Of a stretch of DNA of 64,000 nt, positions 28,441 through 37,134 are shown piece after piece. This DNA comes from Flavobacterium sp. (GTDB lineage: Bacteria > Bacteroidota > Bacteroidia > Flavobacteriales > Flavobacteriaceae). Under the pieces are notes generated by a model, which was not told the origin of the DNA, did no database searches, and worked only from the letters and a program-made list of their open reading frames with translations. Made by a program: the position numbers and the translations under genes. The DNA lies in contig JAEUTY010000039.1 in NCBI GenBank assembly GCA_016787805.1, forward strand, positions 1 to 64,000, in the 5' to 3' direction. The stretch's first letter is position 1; every line of letters begins with the position of its first letter.

Positions 28441-28929
28441 ATGAAAAAAATACTTCTTTTTTTACTCTTTATTCCTTTGTTTTCTCAGGCTCAAATTGAG
28501 AAAACCATCAAATTAAAATTGGCAGTTATGCAAAATTTTATAGCAAAAGGAGAAGAAGGACTGACGATGTTTTGGCAAACTAAAGGGAAAATCACTTTTG
28601 GAATTGTCAATTATACGGAAGAGCAAAATCCTATTTTTAAAGAATTATTCATTCAGCAATACAAAGAATTGGAAACCATTTATATGAAAATGATTTCATC
28701 TGAGGATTCAAAAGATACCGATTTGTTTGTTAAAACACTCATTCGACAAGAAGATGATTACAGAAAATTATTGACTCCAGAACAATTAAAAAAATATTCA
28801 CACCAATTGGCCGAGTTTGAAAAGAGCAACGCTCAAGCGCACGATTCGTATTCGTCGCTTTTTTTCTCCGATAATTTATTAAAAGAATTTAAAGCCAGTT
28901 TTCAATACAAAAAAAAAACTCCTAATTAA
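28441..28929 (+). CDS. Small secreted protein of unknown function
   Basis: 162 residues with a signal peptide (MKKILLFLLFIPLFSQAQ). The mature part is charged and helical, with no domain I recognise. It is probably periplasmic. It ends inside a hairpin terminator shared with the convergent peptidase gene. Confidence 0.7.
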   Translation: MKKILLFLLFIPLFSQAQIEKTIKLKLAVMQNFIAKGEEGLTMFWQTKGKITFGIVNYTEEQNPIFKELFIQQYKELETIYMKMISSEDSKDTDLFVKTLIRQEDDYRKLLTPEQLKKYSHQLAEFEKSNAQAHDSYSSLFFSDNLLKEFKASFQYKKKTPN

Positions 28930-28941
28930 AGGAGTTTTTTT
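28911..28941. terminator. Bidirectional terminator
   Basis: AAAAAAACTCC and GGAGTTTTTTT flank an eight-base AT loop between two convergent genes, with A and T tracts serving both directions. Part of it overlaps the last codons of the gene ending at 28929. Confidence 0.8.
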
Positions 28942-28942
28942 A

Positions 28943-29965
28943 TTATTCGTCTTTTTTGTCAACAACCAAACGCTTGTCTCTGTTGGCAATTTCCCACGCA
29001 AAAGCAAAAGCGAGTTGCGTTCGTTTGGCAAGAGCATCAAATTCAATTTTATCTACTTCATCGGTCGCTTTGTGGTAATCAGCATGAACGCCACTAAATA
29101 AAAACACCGACGGAATTCCGTTTTTAGCAAAATTATAGTGATCTGATCGGTAGTAAAAACGATTCGGATCTTTTTTGTCGTTGTATTTGTAATCTAAAGC
29201 AATGTTGATGTACTTTTTATTGGCTTCCTCACACAAATTGTACAAATCAGTAGAAAGGTAATCGGAACCAATTAAGTACACATATTTGCTGTCCTCTTTA
29301 TGTAAATCGTCGTGGCGACCAATCATGTCAATATTCACGTCGGCGATTGTATTTTTTAACGGAAATAGCGGATTTTCAGTGTAATAACGAGAACCATGCA
29401 ATCCGTATTCTTCTCCAGTTACATGTAAAATCAAAACCGAACGCTTAGGGCGAAAGCCATCATTTTTTGCCATTTGAAATGCTTGTGCAATTTCAAGTAA
29501 TGCTACTGTTCCTGAACCATCATCATCCGCGCCGTTGTATACTTCATCATTTTTAATTCCAACATGATCGTAATGTGCCGAAACTACTACAATTTCATTT
29601 GGATACTCGCTTCCTTCAATAAAAGCCCAAATGTTTTCTGAGTCATTTAGCTTTGGACTAAAGCCTTTTTTCATGAATTCAGAAGGCACTTTTTGGTAAT
29701 AATCGTTTGCGCCTTTAGGAAACGGAATACCATTGTCTTGGTAATGCTTAATTAAATAACGACCTGCTTTTTTTTGACCTTCACTTCCTGTGTTTCTGCC
29801 TTCCATTTCGTCAGAGGCAACTATAGATAAGTGCGTTCGAAGCTCTTCAGCAGTAATTGAATTGATGTATTTAGGAACATCAGGTACTGCTGTAGTGGTT
29901 TTTTGGTTACTTGAACAATTCACTAATGTAACTGAAAGCAACACTAATATTAAAATCTTTTTCAT
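28943..29965 (-). CDS. M28 family zinc aminopeptidase, lipoprotein
   Basis: 340 residues from the ATG at 29965, which opens into a lipoprotein signal (MKKILILVLLSVTLVNC, Cys near residue 17); a start at 29989 would place extra polar residues before it. The metal ligands are in VSAHYDHVG, NGADDDGSGT, TGEEYGLHGS, NIDMIGRHD and YRSDHYNFAKNG. It should remove N-terminal residues from peptides at the outer membrane or in the periplasm. Confidence 0.92.
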   Translation of the reverse strand: MKKILILVLLSVTLVNCSSNQKTTTAVPDVPKYINSITAEELRTHLSIVASDEMEGRNTGSEGQKKAGRYLIKHYQDNGIPFPKGANDYYQKVPSEFMKKGFSPKLNDSENIWAFIEGSEYPNEIVVVSAHYDHVGIKNDEVYNGADDDGSGTVALLEIAQAFQMAKNDGFRPKRSVLILHVTGEEYGLHGSRYYTENPLFPLKNTIADVNIDMIGRHDDLHKEDSKYVYLIGSDYLSTDLYNLCEEANKKYINIALDYKYNDKKDPNRFYYRSDHYNFAKNGIPSVFLFSGVHADYHKATDEVDKIEFDALAKRTQLAFAFAWEIANRDKRLVVDKKDE

Positions 29966-29972
29966 GAGCAAT

Positions 29973-31046
29973 TTAATGTAAGTTGACAAAGGTATATATA
30001 AAGAATAACGTTAAAATAATTGAAAATAATATGAAATTGATAAAAAATAATAGTATACTTTTTATAAACGATACGATTCTAGTTTCTCCATAAAATCGAT
30101 GATGCGCTGGAAAGAAATAATAAATCATCCAAATATAACCAACAAAATTCATTATAAATTTGACTATTGTAATAATGGTATTATCTCCCAAATCTAATAA
30201 GGTATTCAAAAGAAATAATACTAAACCTAAAAGAAGTAGGAAGGAAAAATAGTGTAAAGTAAATATTCCGTGGTCAAAGTAGTACCAACGTTTTTTATTG
30301 TGAAATAACCATAAAATTAAGGCAAATAATGGCATATAAATAAAAAGCGTTTTTGGAAAATTATGCTCGGCTTCCTCCACAAATTTCTCTTTTATCTCAT
30401 CGCTAGTGTATTTGTCGTTGATGGCAATGGTTTTTTTATTCAACCAATATTCCAAACGATTGATTTCGTCAGGATTGGCTTTTCGAATAGAATCCATTTG
30501 TTCAATAGAATGATAACCAAAATTGAAAGAATCGTCGTAATTTTGATTCTCTTTGGCTTCTTTAATAAATTTTTTCAACGAATCAGCTTCAGTTTCTGAA
30601 AAAACGCCTTGTTTTTTGAGTTCATCAATTTTACGCTGTTGTTCCAAAATGGCTCCCTTGGCGTCAGTATTAACTTCTTGGGTTGTTTTTTCTTCTTTGA
30701 CTTTGACAATTTCTGATTCTCCATCCGTATCCGGGATCACTGCAATTAGAAAAAATGTAACAAAACTGATAAAAATATACAATCGAACAGGAGCAAGGTA
30801 CGACAATCGTTTGCCTGAAAGATATTCTTTAGTTAATGATGCTGGCTTGAATAAAAGATTTCGAATGGTTTTCCAAAAAGCATTTTCATAATGTGTTAAA
30901 TCTTCAAAAAAATGAATAAACAAATGATGAAATGTTTTGCGTGTATCGGTGTTTTCTTGACCGCAATTCGGACAAAAACGTTGGTCTACAACAGCATTAC
31001 AATTCAAACACGTTTTATCTTTACGCAATGGATTTTTATGAGACAT
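29973..31046 (-). CDS. DUF3667 family membrane protein with N-terminal zinc ribbon
   Basis: 357 residues. The N-terminus has two Cys pairs (CLNC and CPNC) that form a zinc ribbon. Helical membrane segments follow near 85-108, 228-248, 262-285 and 290-350, separated by a charged coiled-coil-like region (about 115-225). This is the DUF3667 layout, common in Bacteroidota and of unknown function. Its end lies 7 bp before the start of the peptidase gene, so the two may be co-transcribed. Confidence 0.82.
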   Translation of the reverse strand: MSHKNPLRKDKTCLNCNAVVDQRFCPNCGQENTDTRKTFHHLFIHFFEDLTHYENAFWKTIRNLLFKPASLTKEYLSGKRLSYLAPVRLYIFISFVTFFLIAVIPDTDGESEIVKVKEEKTTQEVNTDAKGAILEQQRKIDELKKQGVFSETEADSLKKFIKEAKENQNYDDSFNFGYHSIEQMDSIRKANPDEINRLEYWLNKKTIAINDKYTSDEIKEKFVEEAEHNFPKTLFIYMPLFALILWLFHNKKRWYYFDHGIFTLHYFSFLLLLGLVLFLLNTLLDLGDNTIITIVKFIMNFVGYIWMIYYFFPAHHRFYGETRIVSFIKSILLFFINFILFSIILTLFFIYTFVNLH

Positions 31047-31094
31047 AAGTAAGAATGCAATTTTATGGTGTAAATCTATTAAAAAAATTATTAT

Positions 31095-31102
31095 TATCTT
31101 TG
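31095..31102 (+). promoter_or_regulatory. -7 box that supports the start at 31133
   Basis: TATCTTTG matches TAnnTTTG and lies inside a longer in-frame reading that would begin at 31055. A transcript from here cannot contain that start, so the ATG at 31133 is preferred. Confidence 0.5.
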
Positions 31103-31132
31103 TTTAAGAACATTACAAATCAAAATAATAGT

Positions 31133-31588
31133 ATGCAATCAAAAGCAATCACTCCCGATCAATATATTGACGAATTACCTGAAGATCGTAAACCAGTAAT
31201 GCAACAATTACGTAAAGTTGTTGTAGCTAATTTGCCAAAAGGATTTAAGGAAGTTATGGGTTACGGAATGTTGGGTTATGTTGTGCCTCACGAAACTTAT
31301 CCCAAAGGTTACCATTGCAATCCTAAAGATCCATTGCCTTTTTTTGCAATGGCTTCGCAAAAGAATTCAATTAACATTTACCATATGGCAGTTTATGCTG
31401 ATAAAAATCTGTACGATTGGTTTGTTGCTGAATATCCAAAACACTGCAAATCCAAGTTGGATATGGGAAAAAGTTGTGTGCGTTTCAAAAAAATGGACGA
31501 CATTCCTTATGACTTGATAGGCGAATTATGTGCTAAAGTTACCGTTGATCAATGGATTGAAATGTATGAAAGTGCATTGAAAAAATAA
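31133..31588 (+). CDS. DUF1801 (YdhG-like) protein
   Basis: 151 residues from the ATG at 31133. DQYIDELPEDRKPVMQQLRK, a middle FFAMASQKNSINIYHMAVY and the end KSCVRFKKMDDIPYDLIGEL match the small DUF1801/YdhG alpha-beta fold (related to iron-chaperone frataxin-like proteins). No enzymatic role is established. A -7 box upstream and a hairpin terminator downstream make it a single-gene unit. Confidence 0.82.
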   Translation: MQSKAITPDQYIDELPEDRKPVMQQLRKVVVANLPKGFKEVMGYGMLGYVVPHETYPKGYHCNPKDPLPFFAMASQKNSINIYHMAVYADKNLYDWFVAEYPKHCKSKLDMGKSCVRFKKMDDIPYDLIGELCAKVTVDQWIEMYESALKK

Positions 31589-31665
31589 TAACACTTTTAA
31601 TAGAATTTATTTTGAAAATAATATGATGAAAGTCGAAAATGTATAATTTCTAATTGTAGTTATGT

Positions 31666-31698
31666 AAAAAGACAAAGCTTTTAGTTTTGTCTTTTTTT
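31666..31698. terminator. Rho-independent terminator
   Basis: AAAAAGACAAA (31666-31676) and TTTGTCTTTTT (31687-31697) form an 11-pair stem with a ten-base loop, between the DUF1801 gene and the Crp/Fnr gene. Confidence 0.8.
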
Positions 31699-31754
31699 AT
31701 GATTTTAATTCATTTTTTTTCTCGAATTTTACCAATCTAAAAGCATTAGAATTA

Positions 31755-32390
31755 ATGAAAGATTTACTCAAGCAAACCTACGGTTATATTTTTGAAGACA
31801 AATTAATGGATGAAATTGCCCAAGTTTCGCTATTACGCGATTTTAAAGAAGGCGACGTGCTAATTGACTTTGGCGATTACATCAAAAAAATGCCTTTGCT
31901 AATTACAGGTGCGATTAAAATTTTGAGAGAAGATTTTGACGAAGGCGAACTCTTACTTTATTTTATTGAAAAAGGGGATACTTGCGCTATGTCTATGGCT
32001 TGTTGCATGGGCGATACCAAAAGTGAAATCAGAGCAGTTGCTGAAACGAGTGGTCAAGTCATTATGATTCCTGTTGCCAATATGGAAGAATGGTTAGGAA
32101 AATACAAATCATGGCGTAATTATGTATTTAATAGCTATAACAATCGTTTGAAAGAAATGTTATCTGCTATTGATAACCTTGCTTTCATGAACATGGACGA
32201 ACGTTTGTTGAACTACTTGTTTGACAAAGCCAAAATCAATAATTCTAAAGAAATACACAATACACACCAAGAAATTGCATACGATTTACATACATCGAGA
32301 GTGGTGGTTTCACGTTTGCTAAAAGCCTTAGAAAACGAAGGCCGAATTCGACTCCATCGTGCTTCGATTGAAATATTGACACGTAAGTAA
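31755..32390 (+). CDS. Crp/Fnr family transcriptional regulator
   Basis: 211 residues. An N-terminal cyclic-nucleotide-binding-like domain (about 20-130) is followed by a C-terminal winged helix with HQEIAYDLHTSRVVVSRLLK. MSMACCMGD near residues 77-85 supplies two adjacent Cys residues that could sense sulfur species or redox state, which is inference. It heads a sulfide/persulfide oxidation cluster. Matching palindromes precede three downstream genes but none is evident before this gene. Confidence 0.88.
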   Translation: MKDLLKQTYGYIFEDKLMDEIAQVSLLRDFKEGDVLIDFGDYIKKMPLLITGAIKILREDFDEGELLLYFIEKGDTCAMSMACCMGDTKSEIRAVAETSGQVIMIPVANMEEWLGKYKSWRNYVFNSYNNRLKEMLSAIDNLAFMNMDERLLNYLFDKAKINNSKEIHNTHQEIAYDLHTSRVVVSRLLKALENEGRIRLHRASIEILTRK

Positions 32391-32400
32391 CAAAAGTTAC
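32387..32400. promoter_or_regulatory. Crp/Fnr-type operator upstream of tauE
   Basis: GTAACAAAAGTTAC is a perfect palindrome around four A. It overlaps the stop of the Crp/Fnr gene and ends 46 bp before the TauE start. The same 14 bases recur at 34877-34890. Confidence 0.65.
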
Positions 32401-32446
32401 TCTATTTAAATTGTGATAGTATCATCTTCGTACGTAAAAAAACAAC

Positions 32447-33250
32447 ATGGAATTTTCTCATCTAATAGGTTATATATTGTCGGTTTTTGTTGGAATTACT
32501 TTAGGGTTAATTGGCAGCGGTGGCTCCATTTTATCTGTTCCAATTTTGACTTATGTAATGGGAGTTGAACCCGTTTTGGCAACCGCCTATTCATTATTTG
32601 TTGTGGGTACAACTGCTTTGTTTGGTGGTATTCAAAAAGCAAAACAAAAATTGGTCGATTTTAAAAAAGTAGTTTTGTTTGGAATACCTACTTTAATTGC
32701 TGTATTTCTGACTCGTAAGATTATTGTACCTGCTATACCAGAAATTGTTTTATCAACTTCCAATTTCACTCTGCATAAATCGGTTTTAATCATGGTTGTT
32801 TTTGCCATTGTAATGATAACAGCATCGGTACGAATGATTAAACCACTAAAAAACACCAACGTTATTGACGACCAAAAAACAAACTATTTGGCCATTTTTG
32901 CACAAGGCCTTTTTATTGGATTGGTTGCTGGTTTTGTTGGAGCTGGTGGCGGTTTTTTGATCATTCCTGCGCTATTGTTTTTGGCCAAAACACCTATGAA
33001 AATGGCTGTTGGAACTTCTCTTTTTATTGTTTCAGTTCAATCGTTAATAGGTTTTATGGGCGATATTCGAAGCGATCAACCAATCGATTGGAATTTGATT
33101 CTAACATTTACAGCAAGTTCTGTCATAGGAATTTTTATTGGAAGTTGGCTTTCGAAAAAAATAGAAGGCGAGAAACTCAAAACTGCTTTTGGTTGGTTTG
33201 TACTTATGATGGGAATTTACATTATTACCAATGAAATTTTCTTGAAATAG
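32447..33250 (+). CDS. Sulfite exporter TauE/SafE family protein
   Basis: 267 residues with about seven to eight membrane helices. GLIGSGGSILSVPILTYVMG in the first half and GFVGAGGGFLIIPALLFLAK in the second are the paired Gly-rich repeats of TauE/SafE. It probably exports sulfite or a related organosulfur anion formed by the dioxygenases encoded next. It is preceded by a Crp/Fnr-type operator. Confidence 0.9.
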   Translation: MEFSHLIGYILSVFVGITLGLIGSGGSILSVPILTYVMGVEPVLATAYSLFVVGTTALFGGIQKAKQKLVDFKKVVLFGIPTLIAVFLTRKIIVPAIPEIVLSTSNFTLHKSVLIMVVFAIVMITASVRMIKPLKNTNVIDDQKTNYLAIFAQGLFIGLVAGFVGAGGGFLIIPALLFLAKTPMKMAVGTSLFIVSVQSLIGFMGDIRSDQPIDWNLILTFTASSVIGIFIGSWLSKKIEGEKLKTAFGWFVLMMGIYIITNEIFLK

Positions 33251-33271
33251 TTAGCTATACTCAGTACTTGT

Positions 33272-33285
33272 GTAACTTTTGATAC
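33272..33285. promoter_or_regulatory. Crp/Fnr-type operator upstream of the first dioxygenase gene
   Basis: GTAACTTTTGATAC is the reverse-oriented form of the GTAACAAAAGTTAC motif with one change in a half site. It lies 100 bp before the start at 33386. Confidence 0.5.
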
Positions 33286-33364
33286 ATTTTTCTTCTTTTC
33301 AGATGTTTACTTTTACTTCACTATAAAACTGATATTTATCATTTTATGGTAAAAAAGCGAGTAG

Positions 33365-33372
33365 TAATTTTG
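33365..33372 (+). promoter_or_regulatory. Probable -7 box of the first dioxygenase gene
   Basis: TAATTTTG matches TAnnTTTG and lies 14 bp before the start codon at 33386. Confidence 0.35.
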
Positions 33373-33385
33373 AAAAAATAAAAAG

Positions 33386-34807
33386 ATGAAATTAGAGCAA
33401 ATTTATACAGGATGTATTGCAGAAGCAGCGTATTACATTACTTCAAATGGTGAGGCAGCAATTGTTGATCCATTACGAGAAACACAGCCTTACTTAGAAC
33501 GTTTGGAACGCGATGGTGTACAACTAAAATACATTTTTGAAACGCATTTTCATGCCGATTTTGTTTCGGGTCACGTTGATTTGGCTAAGAAAACTGGCGC
33601 AACAATTGTTTACGGACCAACTACAATGCCAACTGGTTTTGAAAAATACGTAGCCACGGATGGTGAAATTTTTGAAATAGGCGGAATCAAAATCAAAGCC
33701 ATTCATACGCCAGGTCATACTATGGAAAGCACTTGCTACTTAGTGATTGACGAAGCAGGAAAAGAACACGGATTGATTTCAGGTGATACTTTGTTTATTG
33801 GTGACGTCGGTCGCCCTGACTTAGCACAACACGTTATTGCCGATTTAACGCAAGACAAACTTGCGCGCCATTTGTACCATTCGCTTCGAAATAAAATTAT
33901 GCCTCTGTCAGACGATTTAATTGTGTATCCCAATCACGGTGCTGGTAGCGCTTGTGGTAAAAACATGAGTAAAGAAACTACTGATACTCTAGGCAACCAA
34001 AAGAAAACCAATTACGCATTGAACCCTGAGTTGACTGAAGATCAGTTTGTAGATGCAATTTTAACTGGTTTAACAGCGCCTCCACAATATTTCCCTAAAA
34101 ATGTATTGATGAATATTCAAGGTTATGCTTCTTTGGATTCCATTATGGAAAAAGGTCAAAAAGCCTATGATGTCACTGCATTTGAAGTTGTAGCAAACGA
34201 AACTAGGGCTTTGATTTTAGATACAAGAGCTCCAGAAATTTTTGCTAAAGGCTTCATTCCAAATAGTATTAATATCGGAATTGACGGAAGTTTTGCAATG
34301 TGGGTTGGAGAGTTGATTCTTGATATTAAACAAGAAATTCTTATTGTTGCAGAAAACAAAGAAAAAGTAGAAGAAACAATCGTTCGTTTGTCTCGAGTAG
34401 GTTACGATAATGCGATAGGTTATTTAGAAGGTGGATTTGAAGCCTGGAAAAATACGGGAAAAGAAATAGACATTGTGAATAGAATCACAGCAGAGCAACT
34501 CGAAAAACATTACAAAGAAGATCAATTGGTTATCATTGATGTTAGAAAAGTAAGCGAATTCCAATCGGAACATTTGATTGACGCAATTAATATTCCATTG
34601 AATGTAATGAACAATCGACTTTCTGAATTTCCAAAAGACAAAGCATTCATTTTACATTGCGCTGGCGGTTATAGAAGTATGATTGCTGCTTCCATGTTAA
34701 AACAAAGAGGATATGATAATTTCGTAGATGTTATTGGCGGATTTAGTGCTATTAAAAACACGTCAATGCCAAAAACTGACTACGTTTGCCCGACTACATT
34801 GTTGTAA
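33386..34807 (+). CDS. Persulfide dioxygenase-rhodanese fusion (CstB-like), copy 1
   Basis: 473 residues. The N-terminal metallo-beta-lactamase domain has THFHADFVSGH (near 53-63), HTPGHTMES and SGDTLFIGDVGRPDLA, the mononuclear iron persulfide dioxygenase type. Two rhodanese domains follow: the first (about 265-365) lacks the active Cys, and the second (about 375-465) has HCAGGYRS with Cys near 425. Such fusions oxidise glutathione- or bacillithiol-type persulfide to sulfite and transfer sulfane sulfur. Bacillithiol (see bshB1) is the likely thiol here. A paralogue follows after a terminator and its own operator. Confidence 0.9.
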   Translation: MKLEQIYTGCIAEAAYYITSNGEAAIVDPLRETQPYLERLERDGVQLKYIFETHFHADFVSGHVDLAKKTGATIVYGPTTMPTGFEKYVATDGEIFEIGGIKIKAIHTPGHTMESTCYLVIDEAGKEHGLISGDTLFIGDVGRPDLAQHVIADLTQDKLARHLYHSLRNKIMPLSDDLIVYPNHGAGSACGKNMSKETTDTLGNQKKTNYALNPELTEDQFVDAILTGLTAPPQYFPKNVLMNIQGYASLDSIMEKGQKAYDVTAFEVVANETRALILDTRAPEIFAKGFIPNSINIGIDGSFAMWVGELILDIKQEILIVAENKEKVEETIVRLSRVGYDNAIGYLEGGFEAWKNTGKEIDIVNRITAEQLEKHYKEDQLVIIDVRKVSEFQSEHLIDAINIPLNVMNNRLSEFPKDKAFILHCAGGYRSMIAASMLKQRGYDNFVDVIGGFSAIKNTSMPKTDYVCPTTLL

Positions 34808-34832
34808 AACAGTGTGATTTAGTTTATTTTGG

Positions 34833-34866
34833 GAAAAGCACCTAATTCATGTAGGTGCTTTTTTAT
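34833..34866 (+). terminator. Rho-independent terminator between the two dioxygenase genes
   Basis: AAAAGCACCTA and TAGGTGCTTTT form an 11-pair stem with a short loop and a T run, which separates the paralogues into different transcription units. Confidence 0.85.
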
Positions 34867-34876
34867 TTGTTAAATT

Positions 34877-34890
34877 GTAACAAAAGTTAC
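34877..34890. promoter_or_regulatory. Crp/Fnr-type operator upstream of the second dioxygenase gene
   Basis: GTAACAAAAGTTAC is identical to the site at 32387-32400 and ends 52 bp before the start at 34943, a spacing nearly equal to that at tauE. Confidence 0.65.
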
Positions 34891-34942
34891 CCAGTTTTTT
34901 GTCAATACTGATTATTTTTACGGAAATAAATTAAGTTTAGGT

Positions 34943-36349
34943 ATGAAAATAGAACAAATTTACACTGGTTGTTTGGCGCAAGGAGCCTATTATATTGAAA
35001 GTAATGGAGAAGTTGCAATTATCGATCCGTTGCGAGAAGTGCAGCAATATGTGGACAAAGCCAATGCCAATAATGCCAAAATAAAATACATTTTTGAAAC
35101 TCATTTTCATGCCGATTTTGTGAGCGGTCACGTTACTTTAGCCGAAAAAACGGGAGCGCCAATTATATACGGACCCTATGCGAATCCTTCTTTTGAAGCG
35201 CATGTAGCAAAAGATGGCGAAGTATTTCAATTGGGTGAAATTACCATTACTTGTTTGCACACTCCTGGTCACACCATGGAAAGCTCGTGCTATTTATTAA
35301 AGGATAAAGACGGGAATGATTATGCGCTTTTTAGTGGTGACACCTTGTTTTTAGGTGATGTTGGTCGACCCGATTTAGCCCAAAAAGCTGCTGATATGAC
35401 GCAAGAGCAGTTGGCTGGAATTTTATTTGATAGTTTGCGTACTAAAGTAATGACGTTGGCTGATGAGGTAATTGTATATCCTGCTCATGGTGCTGGAAGT
35501 GCTTGTGGTAAAAACTTAAGTAAAGAAACTGTAGGAAGTATTGGTGATCAAAAAGCAACTAATTACGCGCTTCGTGCCGATATGACAAGAGATGAATTCA
35601 TCAAAGAAGTAACCGATGGTTTATTGCCTCCGCCTGCTTATTTTCCTATGAATGTGAAGTTGAATAAAGAAGGTTATGAAAATGTAGAAGATATCATTTC
35701 AGAAGCTAAAGCTTACGATTCTAAAACCTTTGAATTCATTGCCAATGAAACCGATGCCCTAATTTTAGATGTACGCCACCAAGATGAATATTCTAAAGGT
35801 CACATTCCGAAATCTATTTTTATTGGGATAGACGGACAATTTGCACCATGGGTTGGAGCATTAATTTTAGATTATAAACAGCCAATTTTATTAGTCACCC
35901 CTGAAGGTAGAGAAGAGGAAACCATTACTCGTTTGTCGCGCGTAGGTTATGATAACACATTGGGTTATTTGGATGGTGGATTTGAAGCATGGAAAAAAGC
36001 AGGATTAGAATACGATACCATTATTGGTATAACTGCTAGTGAATTGGAAACCAAGATGCAAGAAGATGTTACTGTATTTGATGTTCGTAAACCAGGTGAA
36101 TATCAGTCAGAACATATTGAAAATGTAGCGTCAACTCCTTTAGACTTTTTGAATGATCATTTAGCAGAATTTCCAAAAGAGGATAATTTTTACATTCACT
36201 GTGCGGGTGGATATCGCTCTGTAATTGCTGCATCAATCTTAAAAGCGCGCGGATTTCACAATGTTGTTGATGTCAAAGGAGGCTACGCTGCTATCAAAGA
36301 AACAGGTATCAAAAGAACGAATTATGTTTGTCCTTCAACCTTAAAATAA
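34943..36349 (+). CDS. Persulfide dioxygenase-rhodanese fusion (CstB-like), copy 2
   Basis: 468 residues, same plan as copy 1: THFHADFVSGH near 53-63, HTPGHTMES, SGDTLFLGDVGRPDLA, an inactive first rhodanese domain (about 260-360), and a second with HCAGGYRS (Cys near 419). The two copies are clearly homologous over their whole length but differ at many positions, so this is not a recent duplication. It is the first gene of an operon with a small membrane protein, thioredoxin and a DUF6132 protein, all overlapping or within 2 bp. Confidence 0.9.
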   Translation: MKIEQIYTGCLAQGAYYIESNGEVAIIDPLREVQQYVDKANANNAKIKYIFETHFHADFVSGHVTLAEKTGAPIIYGPYANPSFEAHVAKDGEVFQLGEITITCLHTPGHTMESSCYLLKDKDGNDYALFSGDTLFLGDVGRPDLAQKAADMTQEQLAGILFDSLRTKVMTLADEVIVYPAHGAGSACGKNLSKETVGSIGDQKATNYALRADMTRDEFIKEVTDGLLPPPAYFPMNVKLNKEGYENVEDIISEAKAYDSKTFEFIANETDALILDVRHQDEYSKGHIPKSIFIGIDGQFAPWVGALILDYKQPILLVTPEGREEETITRLSRVGYDNTLGYLDGGFEAWKKAGLEYDTIIGITASELETKMQEDVTVFDVRKPGEYQSEHIENVASTPLDFLNDHLAEFPKEDNFYIHCAGGYRSVIAASILKARGFHNVVDVKGGYAAIKETGIKRTNYVCPSTLK

Positions 36350-36546
36350 TGAAACGATTATTATTGACCAATTGGCATTTTATGCGCTTTTTGCGTGTGG
36401 GTTTGGCGGTGTTTTTGTTTGCTCAAGCCTACATCACTCACGAATGGTTTTTTATTGCATTTGGACTTTTCTTTTTGTTTCAAGCAATTTTTAACTTGGG
36501 TTGCGGACCCAATGGTTGCAGTGTAAATTACGATAAAAAGAAGTAA
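36349..36546 (+). CDS. Small membrane protein, YgaP/DUF2892-like
   Basis: 65 residues from the ATG at 36349, which overlaps the stop of the dioxygenase gene by 1 bp. The sequence has FLRVGLAVFLF, then a second hydrophobic segment FFIAFGLFFLFQAIF and a Cys pair in NLGCGPNGCSV. DUF2892 proteins often occur fused or next to rhodaneses, as in YgaP, and may carry thiocyanate or sulfur anions across the membrane. The transport role here is inference. Confidence 0.8.
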   Translation: MKRLLLTNWHFMRFLRVGLAVFLFAQAYITHEWFFIAFGLFFLFQAIFNLGCGPNGCSVNYDKKK

Positions 36547-36548
36547 TC

Positions 36549-36851
36549 ATGAATAGTACTTTTCAAGATATTATCAATTCTGAAACACCAGTGCTAATCG
36601 ATTTTTATGCTACTTGGTGTGGGCCTTGTCAGATGCTGGGGCCGATTTTAAAACAAGTGAAAGACAGTCTTGGTGAACGCGTTTCGATTATCAAAGTTGA
36701 CGTTGATAAAAATCAAGAGTTGGCGTCGATTCAGCAAGTACGAGGAGTTCCAACGATGATGTTGTTTCAAAACGGACAGCAATTGTGGCGTCAATCGGGA
36801 GTTTTGTCCAAAGAAGAAATCATTCAGGTCATTTTAGATAAAAGCAACTAA
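36549..36851 (+). CDS. trxA: Thioredoxin
   Basis: 100 residues. FYATWCGPCQMLGPIL contains the classic CGPC redox site near residues 24-27, and VRGVPTMMLFQNG has the conserved cis-Pro. Within this operon it probably reduces persulfides or the rhodanese intermediate. Its stop overlaps the start of the next gene by 1 bp. Confidence 0.95.
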   Translation: MNSTFQDIINSETPVLIDFYATWCGPCQMLGPILKQVKDSLGERVSIIKVDVDKNQELASIQQVRGVPTMMLFQNGQQLWRQSGVLSKEEIIQVILDKSN

Positions 36852-37042
36852 TGTCAAAAAAAGCAATTATAATTACTTCAATCGGAGTTGTAGTTGGTGC
36901 AATAGCAGGTTACGCATATTATTTTTATGTTGGTTGTGCTAGTGGTACTTGCGCAATCACCTCAAAACCAATCAATAGTACTTTGTATGGGAGTTTGATG
37001 GGTGGATTGTTATTCAATTTATTTGTGAAAGAGAAAAAGTAA
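36851..37042 (+). CDS. DUF6132 family small membrane protein
   Basis: 63 residues with two membrane segments (about 4-26 and 43-58) and a Cys pair in GCASGTCAITSKPI. It resembles the DUF6132 family, which in this phylum lies next to rhodanese/thioredoxin genes. The Cys-x4-Cys loop would face one side of the membrane and might carry sulfur or metal. It is the last gene of the operon. Confidence 0.8.
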   Translation: MSKKAIIITSIGVVVGAIAGYAYYFYVGCASGTCAITSKPINSTLYGSLMGGLLFNLFVKEKK

Positions 37043-37086
37043 TGTTAAAATTGACGCTTAAAATAATCAACCTACCTTTTTTTTTA

Positions 37087-37094
37087 TACTTTTG
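37087..37094 (+). promoter_or_regulatory. Probable -7 box of the Cys-rich peptide gene
   Basis: TACTTTTG matches TAnnTTTG and lies 40 bp before the start at 37135. Confidence 0.4.
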
Positions 37095-37134
37095 AAACAC
37101 AATAAAAGAAATTTATAACTAAAAATAAAATAAA

